From Ptiloglossa arizonensis (taxonomy: Eukaryota; Arthropoda; Insecta; Hymenoptera; Colletidae): a DNA stretch of 64,000 nucleotides. Where the stretch lies: assembly GCF_051014685.1 (NCBI RefSeq), contig NW_027479030.1, positions 124,001 to 188,000 on the forward strand, given 5' to 3'. The stretch's first letter is position 1, and every line of letters begins with the position of its first letter. Below the pieces are notes generated by a model that worked only from the letters and a program-made list of their open reading frames with translations, was not told the origin of the DNA and ran no database searches. This document shows positions 12,101 to 26,270 of the stretch, in pieces. Position numbers and translations under genes: made by a program.

Positions 12101-14679
12101 GAATGGCCTATGGAAAAAATGCACATACCGTTGTAATCTGGCGAGTTTCTACTTTCAGATGCAATAGGAATTTTTGGGATTGGTCAAACCGTTCGCGAGA
12201 TATGGGTCTTTGAAGCCAAGAAATGGTTGAGAACGCAACAAATTTTTCGCAATTCTGCTGCTCCAAACGCTTAACCAGTATGGCCTAGGTAAAAAATACA
12301 CATACCAATGTAATCGGGCGAGTTTGTACTTTCAAATGCAATAGGAATTTTTGGGTTAGGTCAATCCGTTCGCGAGATATGGGAGTTTGAAGCTATGAAA
12401 TGGTTGACAAGACAACAAATTTTTCGCACTTCTGCTGCTCCAATCGCTTAACCAGAATGGCCTACGGAAAAAATACGCATACCGTTGTAATCGGGCGAGT
12501 TTCTACTTTCAGATGCAATAGGAATTTTTGGGTTAGGTCGATCCGTTCGCGAGATATGGGAGTTTGAAGCTAAGAAATGGTTGAGAAGACAACAAATTTT
12601 TCGCAATTCTGCTGCTCCAAACGCTTAACCAGAATGGCATAGGGAAAAAATACGCATACCGTTGTAATCGGGCGAGTTTCTATTTTCAGATGCAATAGGA
12701 ATTTTTGGGTTAGGTCAATCCGTTCGCGAGATATGGGACTTTGAAACTAAGAAATGGTTGAGAAGGAAAAAATTTTTCGCAATTCTGCTGCTCCAAACGC
12801 TTAACCAGAATGGCATAGGGAAAAAATACACCTACCGTTGTAATCGGGCGAGTTTCTACTTTCAGACGCAACAGGAATTTTTGGGTTGGGTCAATCCGTT
12901 TGCGAGATATGGGAGGTTGAAGCCAAGAAATGGTTTAGAACAGAACAAATTTTTCGCAATTCGGCTGCTCCAAACGCTTAACCAGAATGGCCTAGGGAAA
13001 AAATGCACATACCGCTGTAATCGGGCGGGTTTCTACTTTCAGATGCAATAGGAATTTTTGGGTTAGGTCAATCCGTTCGCGAGATATGGGAGTTTGAAGC
13101 TAAGAAATGGTTGAGAAGACAACAAATTTTTCGCATTTCTGCTGCTCCAAACGCTTAACCAGAATGGCCTAGGTAAAAAATTCACATACCATTGTAATCG
13201 GGCGAGTTCCTACTTTCAGATGCAATAGGAATTTTTGGGTTAGGTCAATCCTTTCGCGAGATATGGGAGTTTGAAGCCAAGAAATAATTGAGACGGCAAA
13301 AAATTGTTCGCAATTCTGCTGCTCCAAACGCTTAACCAGAATGGCCTAGGGAAAAAATGCACATACCGTTGTAATCGGGCGAGTTTCTACTTTCAGTTGC
13401 AACAGGAATTTTTGGGTTAGGTCAATCCGTTCGCGATATATGGGAGTTTGAAGCTAAGAAATGGTTGAGAAGACAACAAATTTTTCGCAATTCTGCTGCT
13501 CCAAACGCTTAACCAGAATGGCCTAGGTAAAAAATTCACATACCATTGTAATCGGGCGAGTTTCTACTTTCAGACGCAATAGGAATTTTTGGGTTAGGTC
13601 AATCCGTTCCCGAGATATGGGAGTTTGAAGCTAAGAAATGGTTGAGAAGACAACAAATTTTTCGCAATTCTGCTGCTCCAAACGCGAAACCAGAATGGCC
13701 TAGGGAAAAAATACGCATACCGTTGTAATCGGGCGAGTTTCTACTTTCAGACGCAACAGGAATTTTAGGGTTATGTCAATCCGTTCGCGAGATATGGGAG
13801 TTTGAAGCCAAGAAATGGTTGACAAGGCAAAAAATTTTTCGCAATTCTGCAGCTCCAAACGCTTAACCGGAATGGCATAGGGAAAAAGTACACATACCGT
13901 TGTAATCGGGCGAGTTTCTACTTTCAGTCGCAACAGGAATTTTTGGGTTGGGTCAATCCGTACGCGAGATATGGGAGTTTGAAACTAAGAAATGGTTGAG
14001 AAGAGAACAAATTTTTCGCAATTCTGCTGCTCCAAACACTTAACCAGAATGGCATAGGGAAAAAATACGCCTACCGTTGTAATCGGGCGAGTTTCTACTT
14101 TCAGACGCAACAGGAATTTTTGGGTTGGGTCAATCCGTTCGCGAGATATGGGATGTTGAAGCCAAGAAATGGTTGAGAAGAGAACAAATTTTTCGCAATT
14201 CTGCTGCTCCAAACGCTCAACCGGAATGGCCTAGGGAAAAAATGCACATACCGTTGTAATCGGGCGGGTTTCTACTTTCAGATGCAATAGGAATTTTTGG
14301 GTTAGGTCAATCCGTTCGCGAGATATGGGAGTTTGAAGCTAAGAAATGGTTGAGAAGACAACAAATTTTTCGCAATTCTGCTGCTCCAAACTCTTAACCA
14401 GAGTGGCCTAGGTAAAAAATTCACATACCATTGTAATCGGGCGAGTTCCTACTTTCAGATGCAATAGGAATTTTTGGGTTAGGTCAATCCGTTCGCGAGA
14501 TATGGGAGTTTGAAGCCAAGAAATAATTGAGAAGGCAAAAAATTTTTCGCAATTCTGCTGCTCCAAACGCTTAACCAGAATGGCCTAGGGAAAAAATACA
14601 CATACCGTTGTAATCGGGCGAGTTTCTACTTTCAGTTGCAATAGGAATTTTTGGGTTAGGTCAATGCGTTCGCGAGATA
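12101..14679 (+). repeat. Mosaic monomers with a seven-monomer (1,239-bp) echo
   Basis: Monomers of mixed subtypes. GAAATAATTGAG occurs at 13,281 and 14,520, and the preceding CCTAGGTAAAAAATTCAC and GCGGGTTTC variants keep the same 1,239-bp spacing, so about 12,900-13,300 and 14,140-14,540 are related. A monomer near 12,766 has lost one C from the GGCAAAAAA stretch. The CCAAACGCGAAACC variant near 13,680 also appears near 55,087 and 57,913. No non-satellite DNA is visible. Confidence 0.7.
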
Positions 14680-17412
14680 TGGGAGTTTGAAGCTAAGAAA
14701 TGGTTGACAAGACAACAAATTTTTCGCACTTCTGCTGCTCCAATCGCTTAACCAGAGTTGCCTAGGGAAAAAATACGCATACCGTTGTAATCGGGCGAGT
14801 ATCTACTTTCAGATGCAATAGGAATTTTTGGGTTAGGTCAATCCGTTCGCGAGATATGGGAGTTTGAAGCCAAGAAATGGTTGAGAACGCAACAAATTTT
14901 TCGCAATTCTGCTGCTCCAAACGCTTAACCAGTATGGCCTAGGTAAAAAATACACACACCATTGTAATCGGGCGAGTTTCTACTTTCAGATGCAATAGGA
15001 ATTTTTGGGTTAGGTCAATCCGTTCGCGAGATATGGGAGTTTGAAGCCAAGAAATGATTGAGAAGGCAAAAAATTTTTCGCAATTCTGCTGCTCCAAACG
15101 TTTAACCAGAATGGCCTATGGAAAAAATACACATACCGTTGTAATCGGGCGAGTTTCTACTTTCAGTTGCAATAGGAATTTTTGGGATAGGTCAATCCGT
15201 TCGCGAGATATGGGAGTTTGAAGCTATGAAATGGTTGACAAGACATCAAATTTTTTGCACTTCTGCTGCTCCAATCGCTTAACGAGAATGGCCTAGGGAA
15301 AAAATACGCATACCGTTGTAATCGGGCGAGTTTCTACTTTCAGTTGCAATAGGAATTTTTGGGTTAGGTCAATCCGTTCGCGAGATATGGGAGGTTGAAG
15401 CCAAGAAGTGGTTGAGAAGAGAACAAATTTTTCGCAATTCTGCTGCTCCAAACGCTTAACCAGAATGGCCTAGCGAAAAAATGCACATACCGTTGTAATC
15501 GGGCGGGTTTCTACTTTCAGATGCAATAGGAATTTTTGGGATAGGTCAATCCGTTCGCGAGATATGGGTGGTTGAAGCTAAGAAATGGTTGAGAAGAAAA
15601 CAAATTTTTCGCAATTCTGCTGCTCCAAACGCTTAACCAGAATGGCCTAGGTAAAAAATTCACATACCATTGTAATCGGGCGAGTTCCTACTTTCAGATG
15701 CAATAGGAATTTTTGGGTTAAGTCAATCCGTTCGCGAGATATGGGAGTTTGAAGCCAAGAAATAATTGAGAAGGCAAAAAATTTTTCGCAATTCCGCTGC
15801 TCCAAACGCTTAACCAGAATGGCCTAGGGAAAAAATACACATACCGTTGTAATCGGGCGAGTTCCTACTTTCAGTTGCAATAGGAATTTTTGGGTTAGGT
15901 CAATCCGTTCGCGAGATATGGGAGTTTGAAGCTAAGAAATGGTTGACACGACAACAAATTTTTCGCACTTCTGCTGCTCCAATCGCTTAACCAGAGTGGC
16001 ATAGGGAAAAAATTCACATACCATTGTAATCGGGCGAGTTCCTACTTTCAGATGCAATAGAAATTTTTGGGTTAGGTCAATCCGTTCGCGAGATATGGGA
16101 GTTTGAAGCTAAGAAATGGTTGACAAGACAACAAATTTTTCGCACTTCTGCTGCTCCAATCGCTTAACCAGAGTTGCCTAGGGAAAAAATACGCATACCG
16201 TTGTAATCGGGCGAGTTTCTACTTTCAGATGCAATAGGAATTTTTGGGTTAGGTCAATCCGTTCGCGAGATATGGGAGTTTGAAGCCAAGAAATGGTTGA
16301 GAACGCAACAAATTTTTCGCAATTCTGCTGCTCCAAACGCTTAACCAGTATGGCCTAGGTAAAAAATACACACACCATTGTAATCGGGCGAGTTTCTACT
16401 TTCAGATGCAATAGGAATTTTTGGGTTAGGTCAATCCGTTCGCGAGATATGGGAGTTTGAAGCCAAGAAATGATTGAGAAGGCAAAAAATTTTTCGCAAT
16501 TCTGCTGCTCCAAACGTTTAACCAGAATGGCCTAGGGAAAAAATACACATACCGTTGTAATCGGGCGAGTTTCTACTTTCAGTTGCAATAGGAATTTTTG
16601 GGATAGGTCAATCCGTTCGCGAGATATGGGAGTTTGAAGCTATGAAATGGTTGACAAGACATCAAATTTTTTGCACTTCTGCTGCTCCAATCGCTTAACG
16701 AGAATGGCCTAGGGAAAAAATACGCATACCGTTGTAATCGGGCGAGTTTCTACTTTCAGTTGCAATAGGAATTTTTGGGTTAGGTCAATCCGTTCGCGAG
16801 ATATGGGAGGTTGAAGCCAAGAAGTGGTTGAGAAGAGAACAAATTTTTCGCAATTCTGCTGCTCCAAACGCTTAACAAGAATGGCCTAGCGAAAAAATGC
16901 ACATACCGTTGTAATCGGGCGGGTTTCTACTTTCAGATGCAATAGGAATTTTTGGGATAGGTCAATCCGTTCGCGAGATATGGGAGGTTGAAGCTAAGAA
17001 ATGGTTGAGAAGAAAACAAATTTTTCGCAATTCTGCTGCTCCAAACGCTTAACCAGAATGGCCTAGGTAAAAAATTCACATACCATTGTAATCGGGCGAG
17101 TTCCTACTTTCAGATGCAATAGGAATTTTTGGGTTAAGTCAATCCGTTCGCGAGATATGGGAGTTTGAAGCCAAGAAATAATTGAGAAGGCAAAAAATTT
17201 TTCGCAATTCCGCTGCTCCAAACGCTTAACCAGAATGGCCTAGGGAAAAAATACACATACCGTTGTAATCGGGCGAGTTCCTACTTTCAGTTGCAATAGG
17301 AATTTTTGGGTTAGGTCAATCCGTTCGCGAGATATGGGAGTTTGAAGCTAAGAAATGGTTGACACGACAACAAATTTTTCGCACTTCTGCTGCTCCAATC
17401 GCTTAACCAGAG
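14680..17412 (+). repeat. Eight-monomer (1,416-bp) repeat, two copies
   Basis: CCAGAGTTGCC is at about 14,752 and 16,168, GCTATGAAATGG with GACAAGACATC near 15,225 and 16,641, GCCAAGAAGTGG near 15,397 and 16,813, and GACACGACAAC near 15,945 and 17,361, all 1,416 bp apart. Copies run about 14,680-15,996 and 16,096-17,412 with very few differences (for instance CTTAACCAG against CTTAACAAG near 16,872). Confidence 0.85.
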
Positions 17413-19714
17413 TGGCCTAGGGAAAAAATACGCATACCGTTGTAATCGGGCGAGTTTCTACTTTCAGATGCAATAGGAATTTTTGGGTTAGGTCAATCCG
17501 TTCGCGAGATATGGGAGTTTGAAGCCAAGAAATGGTTGAGATCCCAACAAATTTTTCGCAATTCTGCTGCTCCAAACGCTTAACCAGTATGGCCTAGGTA
17601 AAAAATACACATACCATTGTAATCGGGCGAGTTTCTACTTTCAGATGCAATAGGAATTTTGGGGTTAGGTCAATCCGTTCGCGAGATATGGGAGTTTGAA
17701 GCCAAGAAATTATTGAGAAGGCAAAAAATTTTTCGCAATTCTGCTGCTCCAAACGCTTAACCAGAATGGCATAAGGAAAAAATACACATACCGTTGTAAT
17801 CGGGCGAGTTTCTACTTTCAGTTGCAATAGGAATTTTTGGGATAGGTCAATCCGTTCGCGAGATATGGGAGTTTGAAGCTATGAAATGGTTGACAAGACA
17901 TCAATTTTTTTGCACTTCTGCTGCTCCAATCGCTTAACGAGAATGGCCTAGGGAAAAAATACGCATACCGTTGTAATCGGGCGAGTTTCTACTTTCAGAT
18001 GCAATAGGAATTTTTGGGTTAAGTCAATCCGTTCGCGAGATATGGGAGTTTGAAGCCAAGAAATAATTGAGAAGGCAAAAAATTTTTCGCAATTCTGCTG
18101 CTCCAAACGCTTAACCAGAATGGCATAAGGAAAAAATACGCATACCGTTGTAGTCGGGCGAGTTTCTACTTTCAGATGCAATAGGAATTTTTGGGTTAGT
18201 TCAATCCGTTCGCGAGATATGGGACTCTGAAGCTAAGAAATGGTTGAGAAGAGAACAAATTTTTCGCTATTCTGCTGCTCCAAACGTTTAACCAGAATGG
18301 CATAAGGAAAAAATACACCTACCGTTGTAATCGGCCGAGTTTCTACTTTCAGACGCAACAGGAATTTTTGGGTTGGGACAATCCGTTCGCGAGATATGGG
18401 ATGTTGAAGCCAAGAAATGGTTGAGAAGAGAACAAATTTTTCGCAATTCTGCTGCTCCAAACGCATAACCAGAATGGCCTACGGAAAAAATACACATACC
18501 GTTGTAATCGGGCGAGTTTCTACTTTCAGATGCAATAGGAATTTTTGGGTTAGGTCAATCCGTTCGCGAGATATGGGAGTTTGAAGCCAAGAAATGATTG
18601 AGAAGGCAAAAAAATTTTCGCAATTCTGCTGCTCCAAACGCTTAATCAGAATGGCCTAGGGAAAAAATACACATACCGTTGTAATCGGGCGAGTTTCTAC
18701 TTTCAGTTGCAATAGGAATTTTTGGGTTAGGTCAATCCGTTCGCGAGATATGGGAGTTTGAACCTAAGAAATTGTTGAGAACAGAATAAATTTTTCGCAA
18801 TTCTGCTGCTCCAAACGCTTAACCAGAATGGCCTAGGGAAAAAATGCACATACCGTTGTAATCGGGCGAGTTTCTACTTTCAGATGCAATAGGAATGTTT
18901 GGGTTAGGTCAATCCGTTCGCGAGATATGGGAGTTTGAAGCTAAGAAATGGTTGAGAAAAGAACAAATTTTTCGCAATTCTGCTGCTCCAAACGCTTAAC
19001 CCGAATGGCCTATGGAAAAAATACACATACCGTTGTAATCGGGCGAGTTTCTACTTTCAGATGCAATAGGAATTTTTGGGTTGCGTCAATCCGTTCGCGA
19101 GATATGGGAGTTTGAAGCCAAGAAATGATTGAGAAGGCAAAGAAATTTTCGCAATTCTGCTGCTCCAAACGCTTAACCAGAATGGCATAGGGAAAAAATA
19201 CACATACCGTTGTAATCGGGCGAGTTTCTACTTTCAGTTGCAATAGGAATTTTTGGGTTAGGTCAATCCGTTCGCGAGATATGGGAGTTTGAAGCTATGA
19301 AATGGTTGACAAGACATCAATTTTTTTGCACTTCTGCTGCTCCAATCGCTTAACGAGAATGGCCTAGGGAAAAAATACGCATACCGTTGTAATCGGGCGA
19401 GTTTCTACTTTCAGATGCAATAGGAATTTTTGGGTTAAGTCAATCCGTTCGCGAGATATGGGAGTTTGAAGCCAAGAAATAATTGAGAAGGCAAAAAATT
19501 TTTCGCAATTCTGCTGCTCCAAACGCTTAACCAGAATGGCATAAGGAAAAAATACGCATACCGTTGTAATCGGGCGAGTTTCTACTTTCAGATGCAATAG
19601 GAATTTTTGGGTTAGGTCCATCCGTTCGCGAGATATGGGAGTTTGAAGCCAAGAAATGATTGAGAAGGCAAAAAAATTTACGCAATTCTGCTGCTCCAAA
19701 CGCTTAACCAGAAT
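17413..19714 (+). repeat. Eight-monomer spacing continued, plus seven-monomer echo
   Basis: The segments starting at 17,594 and 17,948 recur at 19,010 and 19,364 (1,416 bp). The left part (about 17,417-18,029) also resembles 16,178-16,790 at 1,239 bp, so a seven- and an eight-monomer exchange overlap here. Monomers with GAAATAATTGAG and CCAATCGCTTAACGAG typify the block. Much of it is found again at 36.6-37.4 kb. Confidence 0.72.
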
Positions 19715-22700
19715 GGCCTAGGGAAAAAATACACATACCGTTGTAATCGGGCGAGTTTCTACTTTCAGATGCAATGGGAATTTTTGGGTTAGGTCAATCC
19801 GTTCGCGAGATATGGGAGTTTGAAGCTAGGAAATGGTTGAGAAGAGAACAAATTTTTCGCACTTCTGCTGCTCCAATCGCTTAACCAGAATGGCATAGGG
19901 AAAAAATACACCTACCCTTGTAATCGGGCGAGTTTCTACTTTCGAACGCAACAGGAATTTTTGGGTTGGGTCAATCCGTTCGCGAGATATGGGAGGTTGA
20001 AGCCAAGAAATGGTTGAGAACGCAAAAAATTTTTCGCAATTCTGGTGCTCCAAATGCTTAACCAGAATGGCCTAGGGAGAAAATACACATACCGTTGTAA
20101 TCGGGCGAGTTTCTACTTTCAGATGCAATGGGAATTTTTGGGTTAGGTCAATCCGTTCGCGAGATATGGGAGTTTGAAGCTAGGAAATGGTTGAGAAGAG
20201 AACAAATTTTTCGCACTTCTGCTGCTCCAATCGCTTAACCAGAATGGCATAGGGAAAAAATACACCTACCGTTGTAATCGGGCGAGTTTCTACTTTCAGA
20301 CGCAACAGGAATTTTTGGGTTGGGTCAATCCGTTCGCGAGATATGGGAGGCTGAAGCCAAGAAATGGTTGAGAACGCAAAAAATTTTTCGCAATTCTGCT
20401 GCTCCAAACGCTTAACCAGAATGGCCTAGGGAAAAAATACACATACCGTTGTAATCGGGCGAGTTTCTACTTTCAGATGCAATACGAATTTTTGGGTTAG
20501 GTCAATCCGTTCGCGAGATATGGGAGTTTGAAGCTATGAAATGGCTGACAAGACAACAAATTTTTCGCAATTCTGCTGCTCCAAACGCTCAACCAGAATG
20601 GCCTAGGGAAAAAATGCACATACCGTTGTAATCGGGCGTGTTTCTACTTTCCGATGCAAGAGGAATTTTTGGGTTAGGTCAATCCGTTCGCGAGATATGG
20701 GAGTTTGAAGCTAAGAAATAGTTGAGAAGACAACAAATTTTTCGCAATTCTGCTGCTCCAAACGCTTATGCGGAATGGCATTGGGAAAAAGTACACATAC
20801 CGTTGTAATCGGGCGAGTTTCTACTTTCAGATGCAATAGGAATTTTTGGGTTATGTCAATCCGTTCGCGAGATATGGGATTTTGTGCTAAGAAATGGTTG
20901 AGAAGAGAATAAATTTTTCGCAATTCTGCTGCTCCAAACGCTTAACCAGAATGGCCTGGGGAAAAAATGCACATACCGTTGTAATCGGGCGAGTTTCTAC
21001 TTTCAGATGCAATAGGAATTTTTGGGTTAGGTCAATCCGTTCGCGTGATATGGGAGTTTGAATCGAAGAAATGGTTGACAAGACAACAAATTTTTCGCAT
21101 TTCTGCTGCTCCAATCGCTTAACCAGAATGGCCTAGGGAAAAAATACGCATACCGTTGTAATCGGGCGAGTTTCTACTTTCAGATGCAGCGGGAATTTTT
21201 GGGTTTGGTCAATCTGTTCGCGAGATATGGGACTTTGAAGCTAAGAAATGGTTGAGAAGACAACAAATTTTTCGCAATTCTGCTGCTCCAAACGCTTAAC
21301 CAGAATGGCATAGGGAAAAAATACACATACCGTTGTAATCGGGCGAGTTTCTACTTTCAGATGCAATGGGAATTTTTGGGTTAGGTCAATCCGTTCGCGA
21401 GATATGGGAGTTTGAAGCTAGGAAATGGTTGAGAAGAGAACAAATTTTTCGCACTTCTGCTGCTCCAATCGCTTAACCAGAATGGCATAGGGAAAAAATA
21501 CACCTACCCTTGTAATCGGGCGAGTTTCTACTTTCGAACGCAACAGGAATTTTTGGGTTGGGTCAATCCGTTCGCGAGATATGGGAGGTTGAAGCCAAGA
21601 AATGGTTGAGAACGCAAAAAATTTTTCGCAATTCTGGTGCTCCAAATGCTTAACCAGAATGGCCTAGGGAGAAAATACACATACCGTTGTAATCGGGCGA
21701 GTTTCTACTTTCAGATGCAATGGGAATTTTTGGGTTAGGTCAATCCGTTCGCGAGATATGGGAGTTTGAAGCTAGGAAATGGTTGAGAAGAGAACAAATT
21801 TTTCGCACTTCTGCTGCTCCAATCGCTTAACCAGAATGGCATAGGGAAAAAATACACCTACCGTTGTAATCGGGCGAGTTTCTACTTTCAGACGCAACAG
21901 GAATTTTTGGGTTGGGTCAATCCGTTCGCGAGATATGGGAGGCTGAAGCCAAGAAATGGTTGAGAACGCAAAAAATTTTTCGCAATTCTGCTGCTCCAAA
22001 CGCTTAACCAGAATGGCCTAGGGAAAAAATACACATACCGTTGTAATCGGGCGAGTTTCTACTTTCAGATGCAATACGAATTTTTGGGTTAGGTCAATCC
22101 GTTCGCGAGATATGGGAGTTTGAAGCTATGAAATGGCTGACAAGACAACAAATTTTTCGCAATTCTGCTGCTCCAAACGCTCAACCAGAATGGCCTAGGG
22201 AAAAAATGCACATACCGTTGTAATCGGGCGTGTTTCTACTTTCCGATGCAAGAGGAATTTTTGGGTTAGGTCAATCCGTTCGCGAGATATGGGAGTTTGA
22301 AGCTAAGAAATAGTTGAGAAGACAACAAATTTTTCGCAATTCTGCTGCTCCAAACGCTTATGCGGAATGGCATTGGGAAAAAGTACACATACCGTTGTAA
22401 TCGGGCGAGTTTCTACTTTCAGATGCAATAGGAATTTTTGGGTTATGTCAATCCGTTCGCGAGATATGGGATTTTGTGCTAAGAAATGGTTGAGAAGAGA
22501 ATAAATTTTTCGCAATTCTGCTGCTCCAAACGCTTAACCAGAATGGCCTGGGGAAAAAATGCACATACCGTTGTAATCGGGCGAGTTTCTACTTTCAGAT
22601 GCAATAGGAATTTTTGGGTTAGGTCAATCCGTTCGCGTGATATGGGAGTTTGAATCGAAGAAATGGTTGACAAGACAACAAATTTTTCGCATTTCTGCTG

Positions 22701-22898
22701 CTCCAATCGCTTAACCAGAATGGCCTAGGGAAAAAATACGCATACCGTTGTAATCGGGCGAGTTTCTACTTTCAGATGCAGCGGGAATTTTTGGGTTTGG
22801 TCAATCTGTTCGCGAGATATGGGACTTTGAAGCTAAGAAATGGTTGAGAAGACAACAAATTTTTCGCAATTCTGCTGCTCCAAACGCTTAACCAGAAT
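19715..22898 (+). repeat. Nine-monomer tandem duplication, unit 1,592 bp, two copies
   Basis: Copy 1 runs about 19,715-21,306 and copy 2 about 21,307-22,898. Rare variants match: CACCTACCCTTG, CTTTCGAACGC, TTCTGGTGCTCC, GAAATGGCTGAC, CTTTCCGATGCAAGAGG, and the ATTTTGTGC deletion monomer at about 20,880 and 22,472. I saw no difference in the parts I compared. The unit is nine monomers less one base; the missing base lies in the ATTTTGTGC monomer. Left and right flanks diverge immediately outside the pair. Confidence 0.9.
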
Positions 22899-24856
22899 GG
22901 CATAGGGAAAAAATACACCCACCGTTGTAATCGGGCGAGTTTCTACTTTCAGACGCAACAGGAATTTTTGGGTTGTGTCAATCCGTTCGCGAGATATGGG
23001 AGGCTGAAGCCAAGAAATGGTTGAGAACGCAAAAAATTTTTCGCAATTCTGCTGCTCCAAACGCTTAACCAGAATGGCCTAGGGAAAAAATACACATACC
23101 GTTGTAATCGGGCGAGTTTCTACTTTCAGATGCAATAGGGATTTTTGGGTTAAGTCAATTCGTTCGCGAGATATGGGAGTTTGAAGCTAAGAAGTGGTTG
23201 AGAAGACAACAAATTTTTCGCAATTCTGCTGCTCCAAACGCTTAACCAGAATGGCCTATGGAAAAAATACACATACCGTTGTATTCGGGCGAGTTTCTAC
23301 TTTCAGATGCAATAGGAATTTTTGGGTTAGGTCAATCCGTTCGCGAGATATGGGAGTTTGAAGCCAAGAAATGATTGAGAAGGCAAAAAAATTTTCGCAA
23401 TTCTGCTGCTCCAAACGCTTAACCAGAATGGCCTAGGGAAAAAATGCACATACCGTTGTAATCGGGCGAGTTTCTACTTTCAGATGCAATAGGAATTTTT
23501 GGGTTAGGACAATCCGTTCGCGAGATATGAGAGTTTGAAGCTAAGAAATGGTTGACAAGACAACAAATTTTTCGCACTTCTATTGCTCCAATCGCTTAAC
23601 CAGAATGGCCTAGGGAAAAAGTACACATACCGTTGTAATCGGGCGAGTTTCTACTTTCAGATGCAATAGGAATTTTTGGGTTTGGTCAATCTGTTCGCGA
23701 CATATGGGACTTTGAAGCTAAGAAATGGTTGAGAAGACAACAAATTTTTCGCAATTCTGCTGCTCCAAACGCTTAACCAGAATGGCATAGGGAAAAAATA
23801 CACCTACCGTTGTAATCGGGCGAGTTTCTACTTTCAGACGCAACAGGAATTTTTGGGTTGGGTCAATCCGTTCGCGAGATATGGGAGGCTGAAGCCAAGA
23901 AATGGTTGAGAACGCAAAAAATTTTTCGCAATTCTGCTGCTCCAAACGCTTAACCAGAATGGCCTAGGGAAAAAATACACATACCGTTGTAATCGGGCGA
24001 GTTTCTACTTTCAGATGCAATGGGAATTTTTGGGTTAGGTCAATCCGTTCGCGAGATATGGGAGTTTGAAGCTAGGAAATGGTTGAGAAGAGAACAAATT
24101 TTTCGCACTTCTGCTGCTCCAATCGCTTAACCAGAATGGCATAGGGAAAAAATACACCTACCCTTGTAATCGGGCGAGTTTCTACTTTCGGACGCAACAG
24201 GAATTTTTGGGTTGGGTCAATCCGTTCGCGAGATATGGGAGGTTGAAGCCAAGAAATGGTTGAGAACGCAAAAAATTTTTCGCAATTCTGGTGCTCCAAA
24301 TGCTTAACCAGAATGGCCTAGGGAGAAAATACACATACCGTTGTAATCGGGCGAGTTTCTACTTTCAGATGCAATGGGAATTTTTGGGTTAGGTCAATCC
24401 GTTCGCGAGATATGGGAGTTTGAAGCTAGGAAATGGTTGAGAAGAGAACAAATTTTTCGCACTTCTGCTGCTCCAATCGCTTAACCAGAATGGCATAGGG
24501 AAAAAATACACCTACCGTTGTAATCGGGCGTGTTTCTACTTTCAGACGCAACAGGAATTTTTGGGTTGGGTCAATCCGTTCGCGAGATATGGGAGGCTGA
24601 AGCCAAGAAATGGTTGAGAACGCAAAAAATTTTTCGCAATTCTGCTGCTCCAAACGCTTAACCAGAATGGCCTAGGGAAAAAATACACATACCGTTGTAA
24701 TCGGGCGAGTTTCTACTTTCAGTTGCAATAGGAATTTTTGGGTTAGGTCAATCCGTTCGCGAGATATGGAAGTTTGATGCTATGAAGTGGTTGACAAGAC
24801 AACAAATTTTTCGCAATTCTGCTGCTCCAAACGCTCAACCAGAATGGCCTAGGGAA
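22899..24856 (+). repeat. Mosaic block with relatives at 37.9-40.1 kb
   Basis: The first part (about 23,072-23,700) matches 37,930-38,560 at 14,858 bp, for example CTTCTATTGCTCC at 23,577 and 38,435. The second part (23,718-24,780) matches 39,107-40,170 at 15,389 bp. The two spacings differ by 531 bp because 38.5-39.1 kb holds three extra monomers. About 24,072-24,653 also resembles 19,826-20,407. Only satellite is present. Confidence 0.78.
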
Positions 24857-26270
24857 AAAATGAACATACCGTTGTAATCGGGCGTGTTTCTACTTTCAGA
24901 TGCAATACGAATTTTTGGGTTAGGTCAATCCGTTCGCGAGATATGGGAGTTTGAAGCTATGAAATGGCTGACAAGACAACAAATTTTTCGCAATTCTGCT
25001 GCTCCAAACGCTCAACCAGAATGGCCTAGGGAAAAAATGCACATACCGTTGTAATCGGGCGTGTTTCTACTTTCAGATGCAATAGGAATTTTTGGGTTAG
25101 GTCTATCCGTTCGCGAGATATGGGAGTTTGAAGCTGAGAAAGAGTTGAGAAGACAACAAATTTTTCGCAATTCTGCTGCTCCAAACGCTTATGCGGAATG
25201 GCATTGGGAAAAAGTACACATACCGTTGTAATCGGGCGAGTTTCTACTTTCAGATGCAATAGGAATTTTTGGGTTATGTCAATCCGTTCGCGAGATATGG
25301 GATTTTGTGCTAAGAAATGGTTGAGAAGAGAATAAATTTTTCGCAATTCTGCTGCTCCAAACGCTTAACCAGAATGGCCTGGGGAAAAAATGCACATACC
25401 GTTGTAATCGGGCGAGTTTCTACTTTCAGATGCAATAGGAATTTTTGGGTTAGGTCAATCCGTTCGCGTGATATGGGAGTTTGAATCGAAGAAATGGTTG
25501 ACAAGACAACAAATTTTTGGCAATTCTGCTGCTCCAAACGCTTACCCAGAATGGCCTATGGAAAAAATGAACATACCGTTGTAATCGGGCGTGTTTCTAC
25601 TTTCAGATGCAATACGAATTTTTGGGTTAGGTCAATCCGTTCGCGAGATATGGGAGTTTGAAGCTATGAAATGGCTGACAAGACAACAAATTTTTCGCAA
25701 TTCTGCTGCTCCAAACGCTCAACCAGAATGGCCTAGGGAAAAAATGCACATACCGTTGTAATCGGGCGTGTTTCTACTTTCAGATGCAATAGGAATTTTT
25801 GGGTTAGGTCTATCCGTTCGCGAGATATGGGAGTTTGAAGCTGAGAAAGAGTTGAGAAGACAACAAATTTTTCGCAATTCTGCTGCTCCAAACGCTTATG
25901 CGGAATGGCATTGGGAAAAAGTACACATACCGTTGTAATCGGGCGAGTTTCTACTTTCAGATGCAATAGGAATTTTTGGGTTATGTCAATCCGTTCGCGA
26001 GATATGGGATTTTGTGCTAAGAAATGGTTGAGAAGAGAATAAATTTTTCGCAATTCTGCTGCTCCAAACGCTTAACCAGAATGGCCTGGGGAAAAAATGC
26101 ACATACCGTTGTAATCGGGCGAGTTTCTACTTTCAGATGCAATAGGAATTTTTGGGTTAGGTCAATCCATTCGCGTGATATGGGAGTTTGAATCGAAGAA
26201 ATGGTTGACAAGACAACAAATTTTTGGCAATTCTGCTGCTCCAAACGCTTACCCAGAATGGCCTATGGAA
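24857..26270 (+). repeat. Four-monomer tandem duplication, unit 707 bp
   Basis: Copies run about 24,857-25,563 and 25,564-26,270. They share AAAATGAACATACC at their starts, GCTGAGAAAGAGTTGAG, the ATTTTGTGC deletion monomer (about 25,302 and 26,009) and AATTTTTGGCAATTC. One difference seen is CAATCCGTTCGCGTG in copy 1 against CAATCCATTCGCGTG in copy 2. The unit is four monomers less the deleted base. Confidence 0.88.

Noticed and set aside
18233..18466. ATG-initiated minus-strand frame as a possible small gene
   Set aside because: The ATG comes from a single variant (CGCATAACC) that also occurs at 37,160-37,393 as part of a copied block; the product is the same repeat-derived sequence.
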